Origin: Bacteroidota bacterium
GTDB taxonomy: Bacteria > Bacteroidota > Bacteroidia > Bacteroidales > GCA-2748055
Assembly (NCBI GenBank): GCA_024640885.1
Contig: JAHEEC010000008.1
Location: 1 to 62,114 of the forward strand
Reading direction: 5' to 3'
Length of the DNA: 62,114 nt
Every line of letters begins with the position of its first letter. Position 1 is the first letter of the stretch. Position numbers and translations under genes: made by a program. Below are positions 24,853 through 33,734 of the stretch, piece after piece. The notes below the pieces were generated by a model. That model was not told where the DNA came from. It ran no database searches and was given only the letters and a program-made list of their open reading frames with translations.

Positions 24853-27800
24853 ATGGTTGACCGCCACAGGAACCCCAATCAATTAACACATTTTTTTTCA
24901 AACAGATCCAGGGTGAAATGCTTTGGGTATATTTATATAGTGTTGATTATATTGATATTAATGATGGTTGTTTGCCCCGTTACTTTAATAGCACAACCAA
25001 TCCTTCCCTCTTCTGGCGATGAGCCATGGTACATGTCCGGATGGATCTATGGATTTATCTCCATTGCGATCCTTTATATTCTTTACAGCATCAGGCGATA
25101 CGAAAAGAGACGCCAGGTGAATAAATTCAGGGAAGAAAGAAACCAATATTTGGAAGGGATTCTTCACAATGCCCCTTTTGCCATCGCCCTTGCCGATAAC
25201 CAGGGAAGACTTACACTGGTGAACAGCATATTTGAGACAATTTTTGGGTATTCCCGGGAGGAGGTTCTGGGCCGCACACTTGATTTCCTTCAACCCGGGC
25301 CTTCCGTTCATACCGGTACCGGAAAGGAACAGCATGCGGATCACCTTATAAATTATGCCGCAGGCAAAAGGAAACGAAAGGACGGCAGACCGGTGGAGGT
25401 CGAAATATTTGCTGCGCCGAATTTATCGGGAGATAAACAACTGGGGTACCTTGTCTTTTACAATGATATTTCCCAGCGGCTCAAAGCTGAATCGGATCTA
25501 AAGAAAACACGCAGGGAGTATTTGGAGATCCTGGATAATTTGCAGGATGGCTATATGGAAGCAAATAACGAGGGGATCATCACCTACATGAATCTTCCCT
25601 TAATGAAAGAGTTGGGCTTCGACGACAGGGAAGAGGTGATTGGAAAACATTTCTGGGATTTTACCCAGAAGGAATTTGCAAGGGGAGTGGCCAATAAATT
25701 CAGTGCCATTTTCGAGACCGGGAGGCCCCTGGAATATTTTAAAACAAAGTATTCGGGAAAAAACGGTAAAACTTTTGTGGGAGAAGCGGCCATCTCACCA
25801 GTCATTGATGAAGGAGAGGTGGTGGGGACAAAGGGAACCATCCGGAATATTACCCTGAGGCTTGAATCTGAAAAAGAGATCGCTTACCAGAAGGATTTTC
25901 TGGATGCATTGCTGCAGCAGGCGCCAATCGCAATTGTAATCATCAATAAGGAAAACAGAATTTCCCATGTAAATCCTGCCTTTCAGAAATTGTTTGGTTA
26001 TGATCAGGATGAGGTGATCGGAAAGGATCCGGATCAATTCTTATATACTCCGGAGATCCTGAAGCAGATGAGTGAGCAATCAGAAAATCGTTTGGTCGAA
26101 TCCCTCTACATCACAGGCAAGTGCAAGAAGCAAGGGGGCACGTTGACTGATGTAGAGGTGTTTTTGCAGCCGTTTTTTGCCGGAAGCATCAATTACGGGC
26201 ACCTGGTCTTCTACAATGATATTTCCGAGAGACTGAAAGCAGAAGCGGAATTGGAGGATACAACCACGGCACACCGGGCTGTGCTTGACACTTTGCAAGA
26301 TTCCTATTTTGAGGCCGATTCCGCGGGATATCTCACCTACGTCAATCAAAGATTTGTGGAGGCTACCAAATATAAGAGCAAACAAGAATTGATAGGCAGG
26401 CATTTCAGGCACCTTGTGGCACGGGATTCGAGACTCAGCTTTGTAAAGGAATTCAAAAAACTGTATGCTACAAACATGCCCATCCGGCCCCTGGACCTGC
26501 TCTATTTAACAAAAGACGGGGCCGAGTTTTCCAGTGAGATCGTTGCCTCCCCCATCCTTGAAAACGGAATAGCTGTGGGAGCCAGGGGAATTATCCGAGA
26601 TATCTCCATAAGGGTGAAAGCCGAAGAGATCCTGAAGAATGCCAAGGAAGCTGCAGAATTGAGAGCCGGCGAACTGACTTCGATCAATCACTTTGCGGAG
26701 AGGGTAAGCTACTCTCTGAATCTTCAGGATACTTTAGAAACGGTCTGCAAGGAATTGACGAAAATATTCCCCATTCAAAGTGCAGGAATTGCTTTGCTTG
26801 GCGGAATAAAGCCGAGGCTGGAAGTGATGGCTTTCCACGCCATACGCCATGCAGAAGGGAAACAGCAGGGTAAAATCCTGGAATTAGAGGGAAATGCAGA
26901 AGTTCAACATGTGATTGATGCAAAAAGAATTGTGGTCATCCGGGATGTACAGCGTGACTTGAAGGCTAAGCCAATTCTTGAACTTTTATGTCATGTGGAC
27001 TCCAGGGCATTGATGATCGTACCTCTGGTCACACGGGGCAGGGCCATAGGCATCATAGGAATGCCAATAGCAGAATCTGAACAGGAGTTTACCAGGAATA
27101 ATATCCAGTTGGCCGAGACGCTGGCCAGTCAGATTGCCACAGCTGTGGACAATGCACAATTGCATGCCCAGACAGAACAGGCCCGTGATGTAGCCGAGCG
27201 GGACCTGGAAATTGGAAGCGAAATTCAGCTGGGATTTTTCCCCCTGTTTTTACCGGAAATACCCGGATGGGAGATTTCTACATATTTCAAAGCTGCGCGA
27301 CAGGTTTCAGGGGATTTTTACGATGTCTTTCCCATTCATGGGACGAAATATTTGGGCATGGTGGTAGCAGACGTTTGCGACAAAGGGGTTGGTGCGGCCC
27401 TGTTCATGGTGCTGCTCCGTTCGTTGATCCGGTCCAGCAGTGAGCAATATCAGCAAGAAACCCTGGTAGAGGATATGCTTTCCAAAATGGCGTGCAGTGT
27501 AAATGGTTATATCGTGAACAACCACGGTCAGTCCAATATGTTTGCGACTCTGGTTCTATCAATTCTGGACCCGGTTGCAAACAGGCTATATTATGTGAAT
27601 GGAGGACATGAGGCCCCGCTCCTGGTAGATGCTGGGGGCCATATCAAGAAAGAGCTGGAACCCACCGGTCCCGCCTTTGGATTTTCAACTGAGCTCTCAT
27701 TTGATTTGGGAGTAATTGATTTCATGCCGGGCGATCTGTTGCTCTCTTTTACAGATGGATTTGCAGAGGCAAGAGATCCAGGGGGAAGGTTTTATACCGA

Positions 27801-28362
27801 TGAGCGATTGCTGAAAGAGGCATCCAGTGAATGGCCTTCCACATTCAGCGCAGTCAAACATTTCGAGGCTGATGTTTTTTCGCACATCGGGGGACAAATG
27901 CAACTGGATGATCTTACCCTGGTGGCTTTGCGAAAGCGCGTGGAAGACGAAGTGGTCTGCCATCGCTTTACCCGGAAAGCGGAATTGCAAAATTTATCCA
28001 TGTTCAGAAATTTCGTGGGAGAGGCATGCCTGCTCCTGAAGCTGGAAGAGGAGGTCATTGAATCATTGAAGCTGGCCATCGATGAGGCCTGCTCCAACCT
28101 GATCCTGCATGGCTACAAGGATATGGAGCCGGGATATATTCATATATCAATTAAAGATTTAAAAGGAGAAATTTTGATTGATGTGGAGGACACTGGACTT
28201 CCGTTCAATCCTGCATTCCTTGATCCCCCTGAACTGAGCGATGATATTAATGAAAGAAAGATAGGCGGGCTTGGAGTATTCATTCTGAAGGAGATGATGG
28301 ATGAAATCAACTATGAAAGCAAGGATGGCAGAAATTGTCTGTCACTGAAAATGAGGGTTTAA
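24853..28362 (+). CDS. Membrane PAS/GAF sensor with SpoIIE-type phosphatase and C-terminal anti-sigma-type ATPase
   Basis: The 1169-residue protein has two N-terminal membrane helices (about 26-48 and 62-80), with a loop ending at QPILPSSGDEPWYMS. Four PAS domains follow (about 95-215, 220-340, 345-465, 470-590), each closing with a form of FYNDISxRLKAE. A GAF domain spans about 610-775 and a SpoIIE/PP2C phosphatase about 790-1015 (SGDFYDV, VVADVCDKGVGAALFM, LLLSFTDGFAEARDPGG, LDDLTLVALR). A RsbW/SpoIIAB-like GHKL ATPase closes it at about 1030-1165 (IDEACSNLILHGYK, DTGLPFNP, GGLGVFILKEMMDE). It thus holds both the phosphatase that activates a STAS protein and a kinase-type domain that could inactivate it. 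The STAS gene follows at once. Confidence 0.9.
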   Translation: MVDRHRNPNQLTHFFSNRSRVKCFGYIYIVLIILILMMVVCPVTLIAQPILPSSGDEPWYMSGWIYGFISIAILYILYSIRRYEKRRQVNKFREERNQYLEGILHNAPFAIALADNQGRLTLVNSIFETIFGYSREEVLGRTLDFLQPGPSVHTGTGKEQHADHLINYAAGKRKRKDGRPVEVEIFAAPNLSGDKQLGYLVFYNDISQRLKAESDLKKTRREYLEILDNLQDGYMEANNEGIITYMNLPLMKELGFDDREEVIGKHFWDFTQKEFARGVANKFSAIFETGRPLEYFKTKYSGKNGKTFVGEAAISPVIDEGEVVGTKGTIRNITLRLESEKEIAYQKDFLDALLQQAPIAIVIINKENRISHVNPAFQKLFGYDQDEVIGKDPDQFLYTPEILKQMSEQSENRLVESLYITGKCKKQGGTLTDVEVFLQPFFAGSINYGHLVFYNDISERLKAEAELEDTTTAHRAVLDTLQDSYFEADSAGYLTYVNQRFVEATKYKSKQELIGRHFRHLVARDSRLSFVKEFKKLYATNMPIRPLDLLYLTKDGAEFSSEIVASPILENGIAVGARGIIRDISIRVKAEEILKNAKEAAELRAGELTSINHFAERVSYSLNLQDTLETVCKELTKIFPIQSAGIALLGGIKPRLEVMAFHAIRHAEGKQQGKILELEGNAEVQHVIDAKRIVVIRDVQRDLKAKPILELLCHVDSRALMIVPLVTRGRAIGIIGMPIAESEQEFTRNNIQLAETLASQIATAVDNAQLHAQTEQARDVAERDLEIGSEIQLGFFPLFLPEIPGWEISTYFKAARQVSGDFYDVFPIHGTKYLGMVVADVCDKGVGAALFMVLLRSLIRSSSEQYQQETLVEDMLSKMACSVNGYIVNNHGQSNMFATLVLSILDPVANRLYYVNGGHEAPLLVDAGGHIKKELEPTGPAFGFSTELSFDLGVIDFMPGDLLLSFTDGFAEARDPGGRFYTDERLLKEASSEWPSTFSAVKHFEADVFSHIGGQMQLDDLTLVALRKRVEDEVVCHRFTRKAELQNLSMFRNFVGEACLLLKLEEEVIESLKLAIDEACSNLILHGYKDMEPGYIHISIKDLKGEILIDVEDTGLPFNPAFLDPPELSDDINERKIGGLGVFILKEMMDEINYESKDGRNCLSLKMRV

Positions 28363-28394
28363 AAATTTGATAATAAACGTTGGAGGAATTCAAA

Positions 28395-28739
28395 ATGGAA
28401 ATTAAGATTAACTACGTGGATGATGTGGCTGTGATCGGTATTAACGGAGAGCTCGATGCCCAATCTTCACCGGAACTGACAAATTTTTTTAACAATGAGA
28501 TTGCGGTAAATTGCGTGAACTTTGTGGCTGACCTTCAGGGATTGGCCTATTCGAGCAGCGCCGGAATTCGAATATTTTTAGGACTGGCCAGGGATACCAG
28601 GCAAAAAGGAGGAGACCTGAGGATTGCAGATGTTCAGCCTCAGGTGGATAAAATCTTCAAGTTGAGCAAATTCGACCGAATTGTTCAAATCTACCCCACT
28701 GTGGAAGAGGCCTTACAAAGTTTCAGTTCATCAGAATAA
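28395..28739 (+). CDS. STAS-domain anti-anti-sigma factor
   Basis: The 114-residue product of the ATG at 28395 is a single STAS domain. A GGAGG ribosome-binding site at 28382-28386 fixes this start over the in-frame TTG at 28380. It has VAVIGINGELDAQSSPEL and the phosphorylation loop YSSSAGIRIFLGLARDTRQ, with the modified Ser among residues 53-55. In partner switching, the dephosphorylated form binds an anti-sigma kinase and frees a partner; the phosphatase and kinase-like domains of the upstream protein are the obvious modifiers. The gene begins 32 bases after that protein and ends 10 bases before the patatin gene, a tight operon. Confidence 0.9.
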   Translation: MEIKINYVDDVAVIGINGELDAQSSPELTNFFNNEIAVNCVNFVADLQGLAYSSSAGIRIFLGLARDTRQKGGDLRIADVQPQVDKIFKLSKFDRIVQIYPTVEEALQSFSSSE

Positions 28740-28749
28740 ATAAATAAAC

Positions 28750-29586
28750 ATGTCAGAATCAAAAAAGCGGATTGCCCTGGTAATCGGTTCCGGGGCTATT
28801 AAGTGTGCGGCTTCCATTGGAATGTATCAGGTGCTTGCCGAAGAAAATATTGAAGTTGACCTGGTGGTGGGTTGCAGCGGAGGTGCCATATATGGGGTTG
28901 GAATTGCAGCTGGAATGGAAGTGGATGAAATTAAAGCCCTTTCTGATTCCACCTGGACCAAAGATTTGATGCAGGACTACCTTGTAAACCTCAAGGCTTC
29001 CAAGGACGGAACCCTGAAGTTTGATGAAAGAAGCGGCCTTGTCAATGATTCCTACCTGAATGAAAATCTCAGGAGCATCTGTGGAGAACGATTGTTTTCG
29101 GACCTTAATACGCCTTTAATTGTGGTTGCGACAGATATGATGAACGGGGAACCTGTTCAATTTTCAAAGGGTGACCTGTTCAATTCAGTGCGTGCAAGTT
29201 TGGCCATTCCTATGATTTTTCCACCGTGGGAAATTGACGGGCAATTGCTTGTGGACGGTGCCGCATCCAATCCATTGCCCATTGATGTGGCCATCCAGCA
29301 CGGTGCCGATATTGTGCTGGCCATGGGATTTACCATCGATTACCGGAACCGGTTCAGGTCGATTACCGCCGTTCAGGAACATATGACCAGCATGTATATG
29401 AACAACATTCTCAAAAATTCATATGCCTTCAACAACCTGGCTCACCATTCGGAAATATTCCCCATTATGCCAGAGTTCGACAGTGTCATTTCGATGTTTG
29501 ATATTCACAAATTGCCCCATATTGTGGAGAGGGGCAGAGAGGCCACCTTGGAGCAGCTTCCGCACATCAGGCGCCTGCTCGGATAG
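28750..29586 (+). CDS. Patatin-like phospholipase, cytoplasmic
   Basis: The 278-residue protein has no signal peptide. The patatin fold is complete: oxyanion loop GSGAIKCAASIGMYQVL at about 13-29 (the usual GGGxRG is replaced by GSGxIKC), nucleophile elbow GCSGG with S43, and the dyad Asp D169 in VDGAASNP. The family hydrolyses acyl esters of phospholipids or lipopolysaccharide-like glycerolipids. A cytoplasmic lipase as the last gene of a partner-switching operon suggests its activity or membrane recruitment is controlled by the STAS protein or its kinase; that link is inference. The C-terminus (HKLPHIVERGREATLEQLP) is short, with no added domains. Confidence 0.88.
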   Translation: MSESKKRIALVIGSGAIKCAASIGMYQVLAEENIEVDLVVGCSGGAIYGVGIAAGMEVDEIKALSDSTWTKDLMQDYLVNLKASKDGTLKFDERSGLVNDSYLNENLRSICGERLFSDLNTPLIVVATDMMNGEPVQFSKGDLFNSVRASLAIPMIFPPWEIDGQLLVDGAASNPLPIDVAIQHGADIVLAMGFTIDYRNRFRSITAVQEHMTSMYMNNILKNSYAFNNLAHHSEIFPIMPEFDSVISMFDIHKLPHIVERGREATLEQLPHIRRLLG

Positions 29587-29618
29587 AATTTACACAGTGC
29601 CTGCGGGAAGCCATTCTT

Positions 29619-30974
29619 CTATTGATCAAAGTAGCGGCTTGCATACCGGATGAAGTATGGCCAGTTGGGTCCGGTGGTATGGCCCCCTTCATGTTGTCGG
29701 AATGCGATTTCCCCATCTGTTAAAGTGGTCTCCTGTGCGGGAAATTCTTTGGCCCCGATATCATGTTTTCCAAGGAGCGTGTAGACCGGTCCGGCATGCA
29801 TCCCCCCCATGAACATGCCCTTGGCATCCACCCACTGACCTTCCACCGAGGCTGATCCCGAACTGATGAAGACCGGTCTTGGGGCGCAAAGGGCCACCAG
29901 CTCATGTGCATCCACGGGAAGGTCATTTTTTGTGAGGGGTCCGGCGTATTTGATAAAATTGCCCGCGAACCAGTGGTATCCTCCCGAAGAAGCCAGGTTT
30001 TCCACCTGCTCACCAAGATTCCTGCGCAATAATTTTGTGCCACCGGCACCAGACGAGCCAATAAAACCGATGGCGAAGCGGGGTTCGTAAGCCATGGACA
30101 CGATGGCAGCCTTGCCATACCTGGATAGCCCTTCGATACCAAGGCGTCCGGCATCCACATCGGGATCCGATTCGAAATAATCCACGGTCCGGCTGGCCCC
30201 CCATGCCCATGCCCTCAATGAACCCCACTGGTCAGGGGTTCTTGGTTTTCCTCCATTGGCAAGACCGATGATCCCCTGCGTCAGCCCCGCTCCATTATCG
30301 GACTGGATGGTGCCCGGCACAAGAACCGCGTAACCCCACCCTTTGGCAAGAAGCAGTTCTTTCCAGGTCGGGCCCGCCGGCATCCTGTTTCTAAACCGGC
30401 TTAATTGAGCCGGGGTCCAGTTAAATCCAAACTCTGTAATCACCGGCACGGGTCCGGAGGCATTGCCGGGAGTGCCAAGGACCAACTCAATATCCACACT
30501 GATTCCCGGGAAGGATGAGTTATCCACGTGTCCGAGCAAATACTTGATCTTCACGGGAAAATCCCCTTCCATTGTGTCCTTAATGCTGACCACTTCCCAG
30601 GTGACGCCAGGCACATTTGACGGTACCCGGCCATAGATATCCGTGTCGAATAACTCCACCACCTCGGCGCGCCTCAAGGTTTCCCACTGTGCTGCCGTCC
30701 GGACGGTATCTCCATTATTGAATAGAAGGGGATCCGGCAGGGCATCATAGGTTTTTGCCAGAGACTCATCGGTGTTTGCAGCGTTGGGATCGGAGGGATT
30801 TCCAGATGGACCATGGCGCATTTCAGAAGGATCGATTCCCAGTTGTTCCAGCATCTGGTTATAGTCCGCCTGGGTGAGATTCCGGATGCTGTCCCTGGCG
30901 GCCTGGGAAAATTGAGCGGTAGCGGTGGATGCCATCCATGCGCATGCGAGCAGGAGCAATAAGATTTTTCTCAT
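29619..30974 (-). CDS. Carbohydrate esterase family 15-type glucuronoyl esterase
   Basis: The 451-residue enzyme has a Sec signal (MRKILLLLLACAWMASTATAQ), then a variable segment and an alpha/beta-hydrolase core at about 85-450. The CE15 motif GLSRYGKAA holds the nucleophile S284, with R285 and K288 as in glucuronoyl esterases; the Cys of the fungal GCS motif is replaced by Leu, as in many bacterial members. SSGAGGTKLLRR, GYHWFAGNF, DAHELVALCAPRPVF and catalytic H432 in HEGGHTTGPNW complete the site. The family cleaves the ester between 4-O-methyl-glucuronic acid on xylan and lignin alcohols. It is the last gene of a three-gene operon with the SASA/CE4 esterase (18-base gap) and GH51. Confidence 0.85.
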   Translation of the reverse strand: MRKILLLLLACAWMASTATAQFSQAARDSIRNLTQADYNQMLEQLGIDPSEMRHGPSGNPSDPNAANTDESLAKTYDALPDPLLFNNGDTVRTAAQWETLRRAEVVELFDTDIYGRVPSNVPGVTWEVVSIKDTMEGDFPVKIKYLLGHVDNSSFPGISVDIELVLGTPGNASGPVPVITEFGFNWTPAQLSRFRNRMPAGPTWKELLLAKGWGYAVLVPGTIQSDNGAGLTQGIIGLANGGKPRTPDQWGSLRAWAWGASRTVDYFESDPDVDAGRLGIEGLSRYGKAAIVSMAYEPRFAIGFIGSSGAGGTKLLRRNLGEQVENLASSGGYHWFAGNFIKYAGPLTKNDLPVDAHELVALCAPRPVFISSGSASVEGQWVDAKGMFMGGMHAGPVYTLLGKHDIGAKEFPAQETTLTDGEIAFRQHEGGHTTGPNWPYFIRYASRYFDQ

Positions 30975-30992
30975 TTTCAGATGTTTTTTGTG

Positions 30993-33674
30993 CTATTTGG
31001 ACTGGTGTTTTTTTACATGTTTTGCCACCTCTAAAAGGGTGTCTACCCAGATCTCGTCTTCGTGGTCCTTCAAATAATGCAGGAGCTGGCTGTGTGCGTC
31101 CAGGGAGACATCCAGTGAATGGCCCCCGCCCACGCCGTGAAAGAGGATGGTGAGCATGGAATTGGTCCTCGCAGCCTCCTCTACCCAGGCGATCAGTTGT
31201 TCGCCTGTTTCTCCGTTCACCACAAAACAATCCACATTGCTGAGGTTCACATTCTCCAATGTATTCAATCGTCCCCTTACACCCCTGGCTGCTACGAAAT
31301 CGTTCCTGATCACATCCGTAAAAGAGGTATTATCTTTCACTGTCATATCTCCGCAGGTGTATGCAAAAGTCCTCTCATCCTTTCCGTCAATGCGCTCCAG
31401 GAACACACTGGCCATCCTGATCTCTTTGGTAATCTGATCCAGGCTGTACTGGCTCAGATCATTGGCAGGGGGAACCCAGTTTCTTCCCGGTTTTGAAGCG
31501 TCACAGGGATGGTATAACGTGTGGTTTCCCAGCTCGTGGCCTTTATTGGCCACCATGCTCCAATCGGTGAGGCGCTCCTGAAAAACTTTTGAAGCTCCCG
31601 GGATATAGAATGATCCTCTAAAACCCAGCGAATCCAGTGCAGGAATGGCATGGTCCAAATGCTCATTCAGGGCGTCGTCATAGGTGAGCACCACCGCGGC
31701 CTTTTTCCCCATCCAGATTAGGTCATCGTTCCCCTTTTCAGGGGCAACCTGAAAGGGTGAAGCCGGCAATCCTTCCTTATTATAAAGGTTCGCTCCCGCG
31801 GGATTATCGGACCAGGCATATCGAACATATTCCGGTTTTGAAACTGAGGCATGGGAAACCACCACGGTCCCGTTGACGATTTCAGCATCCGCCCAGACAA
31901 ATTTCCCATTGGCACCCGCCACGGCGAATTGACTCAGCGGTTCTCCATCCACCGAGATCAGGCCCGAGCCCACATGATCAAAGGCTATCACCATCTTATT
32001 CCCCTCCACCTGGTGAGCCCTGTAAATGGGACCGGAGTAAACAAGCTCTGTTTCACCGTAGGCCAGGTGCCTGGCTCCCAGGGCCAACCGGTGTCCCACC
32101 TCTTTTTTATTCAGGGGGTGAATGTCGTTCCATTCCCCCAGATCTATGGCTACCGCCATGGCGGTGTTCGGCATTGAAAGGGCCTTCAGCTGGGCATCCC
32201 TGAGCTCGGCCCAGCTGCTCTCCACGGGCAGGAAATCCCGCTCCATAAAGTTGGCCAGCTGCACATAAAGGAAAGGCAGGTTGTTATTTTTCCACTGGCT
32301 CCGCCAGTCTTTGATCAGGGCCGGTAACAGGTCATAATAGGGTGCTGGATTGCCGGCATTGGATTCTCCCTGGTACCAGAGAAACCCTTTGACGCCAAGG
32401 TTTCTTAAGGGTGCTGCCATGGCGTTGTAAAGTGAAGTGGGTTGGTTTTGGAAGGAGATGCCACCCCTTGGACCCGAAACAGGTATGAAAGCCTCCCCCA
32501 CCTTGTACATCCAGTCACCCTTCAGGTCAATCACCTCTTCATTGGCCGTCAGAAAATAGGGTTTATCGGGTACAAAGCCCCCCTTGCCGCCTGTGTTGGT
32601 CACCCTGATCACGATGGTATTGACACCGGGTTTCAAAATCCCGGCCTCCACATTGTACCTCCTGGGAGGGTACTGGTAGGTGATGTTCCCCACCTCCACG
32701 CCATTCACATAAATGCGATCCGCATCCACGATCCTGCCCATAAAAATTTTTGCGGGCACCTCCGTCATGGAAGCGGGCACCTCGATCTCTTTTCTGTACC
32801 AGACCACTCCATTGAGATCCCTGAGCCCCTGGTCTTCCCAGTAGCCCGGGATATGGATGTTCTCCCAACCTTTAGGCACATAGTCCGGATCAAACCATTG
32901 AATCGCTTCCAGCATACCCCTGTCCTCTTCTTTCCTTACAATCCTGTTTGCGCGGGCCTGCCGGACCAGGTGGTTGATATAGGCGGTGTCTTTGTTTCGT
33001 CCCACAGTCTCAAGGAGGTCCGGGAACGCTTTCAATCCCTCTTCACTGATCCAGGCTTCGATGGGCGTTCCGCCCACACTGGCGTTGATGAGCCCGATGG
33101 GAACATGGTATTTCTCATAAATCTCCCGGGCGAAAAAATAGGATGCTGCACCAAATGCCAGCACATCTTGGGGAGTGGCCGACTTCCAGCTCCCGGAGGG
33201 AAGGTCCTTGCGGGGTTCCTGAAGGTCGGTGGTCGTCCTGATAAAGAAGTTTCTTATCTCCGGGTAGTTTGCCCCGGCGATGTCAGCAGGGTATTTTTCT
33301 TTAACCCGTTCCATGGGCAGGACCATATTTGACTGCCCCGCACACAGCCACACATCCCCGATGAGCACATCGGTCAGGATAATTTCATTCTTTCCTTTTA
33401 AGTTCAGTTCATGAGGACCGCCAGCGGATTGTGGAGGAAGCGTGATCTCCCAGTTTCCGTCTTCATCGGCACGGGTGCGATACACCTTGCTGTGAAAGGT
33501 TAAGGTGATCTTTTCCTGTGCTGAGGACCATCCCCAGATCCTGATATTTTCGTCCCGCTGCAGCACCAATCCGTCGCTGATGATCCCGGGCAGTCGGATC
33601 TGGGCTGCTGCCGAAATGGAAAAAAAGGCCAGTGAGAAGAGCAGAAGTTTCAAGGATGGTTTCATATGAACCAA
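30993..33674 (-). CDS. SASA-type acetylesterase fused to a CE4 polysaccharide deacetylase
   Basis: The 893-residue secreted protein has a signal peptide (LLLFSLAFFSISAAAQ) and two catalytic units. Residues about 25-640 form a sialate-O-acetylesterase-like SGNH domain: nucleophile S115 in CAGQSNM, GVKGFLWYQGESNAG, and D517/H519 in NDIHP. It is interrupted at about 275-375 by a GH2-like jelly roll (GVVWYRKEIEVP). Residues about 655-890 form a NodB/CE4 domain: Y665-D666-D667 (TYDDALN) and metal ligands H713 and H718 in HELGNHTLYHP. SASA-type enzymes in such loci deacetylate xylan, and CE4 members remove O- or N-acetyl groups. The fusion therefore should attack acetylated polymer in two ways. It lies 60 bases from GH51 and 18 from CE15. 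Confidence 0.88.
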   Translation of the reverse strand: MVHMKPSLKLLLFSLAFFSISAAAQIRLPGIISDGLVLQRDENIRIWGWSSAQEKITLTFHSKVYRTRADEDGNWEITLPPQSAGGPHELNLKGKNEIILTDVLIGDVWLCAGQSNMVLPMERVKEKYPADIAGANYPEIRNFFIRTTTDLQEPRKDLPSGSWKSATPQDVLAFGAASYFFAREIYEKYHVPIGLINASVGGTPIEAWISEEGLKAFPDLLETVGRNKDTAYINHLVRQARANRIVRKEEDRGMLEAIQWFDPDYVPKGWENIHIPGYWEDQGLRDLNGVVWYRKEIEVPASMTEVPAKIFMGRIVDADRIYVNGVEVGNITYQYPPRRYNVEAGILKPGVNTIVIRVTNTGGKGGFVPDKPYFLTANEEVIDLKGDWMYKVGEAFIPVSGPRGGISFQNQPTSLYNAMAAPLRNLGVKGFLWYQGESNAGNPAPYYDLLPALIKDWRSQWKNNNLPFLYVQLANFMERDFLPVESSWAELRDAQLKALSMPNTAMAVAIDLGEWNDIHPLNKKEVGHRLALGARHLAYGETELVYSGPIYRAHQVEGNKMVIAFDHVGSGLISVDGEPLSQFAVAGANGKFVWADAEIVNGTVVVSHASVSKPEYVRYAWSDNPAGANLYNKEGLPASPFQVAPEKGNDDLIWMGKKAAVVLTYDDALNEHLDHAIPALDSLGFRGSFYIPGASKVFQERLTDWSMVANKGHELGNHTLYHPCDASKPGRNWVPPANDLSQYSLDQITKEIRMASVFLERIDGKDERTFAYTCGDMTVKDNTSFTDVIRNDFVAARGVRGRLNTLENVNLSNVDCFVVNGETGEQLIAWVEEAARTNSMLTILFHGVGGGHSLDVSLDAHSQLLHYLKDHEDEIWVDTLLEVAKHVKKHQSK

Positions 33675-33734
33675 ATATAGGAGATTTAATTAAACCGGTC
33701 CCTTCAGATAAACGGTGAAGGCACCATAGAAACT

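Noticed and set aside
32442-33332. 296-codon plus-strand open frame
   Set aside because: It is antisense to the SASA/CE4 fusion gene and has no domain or leader.
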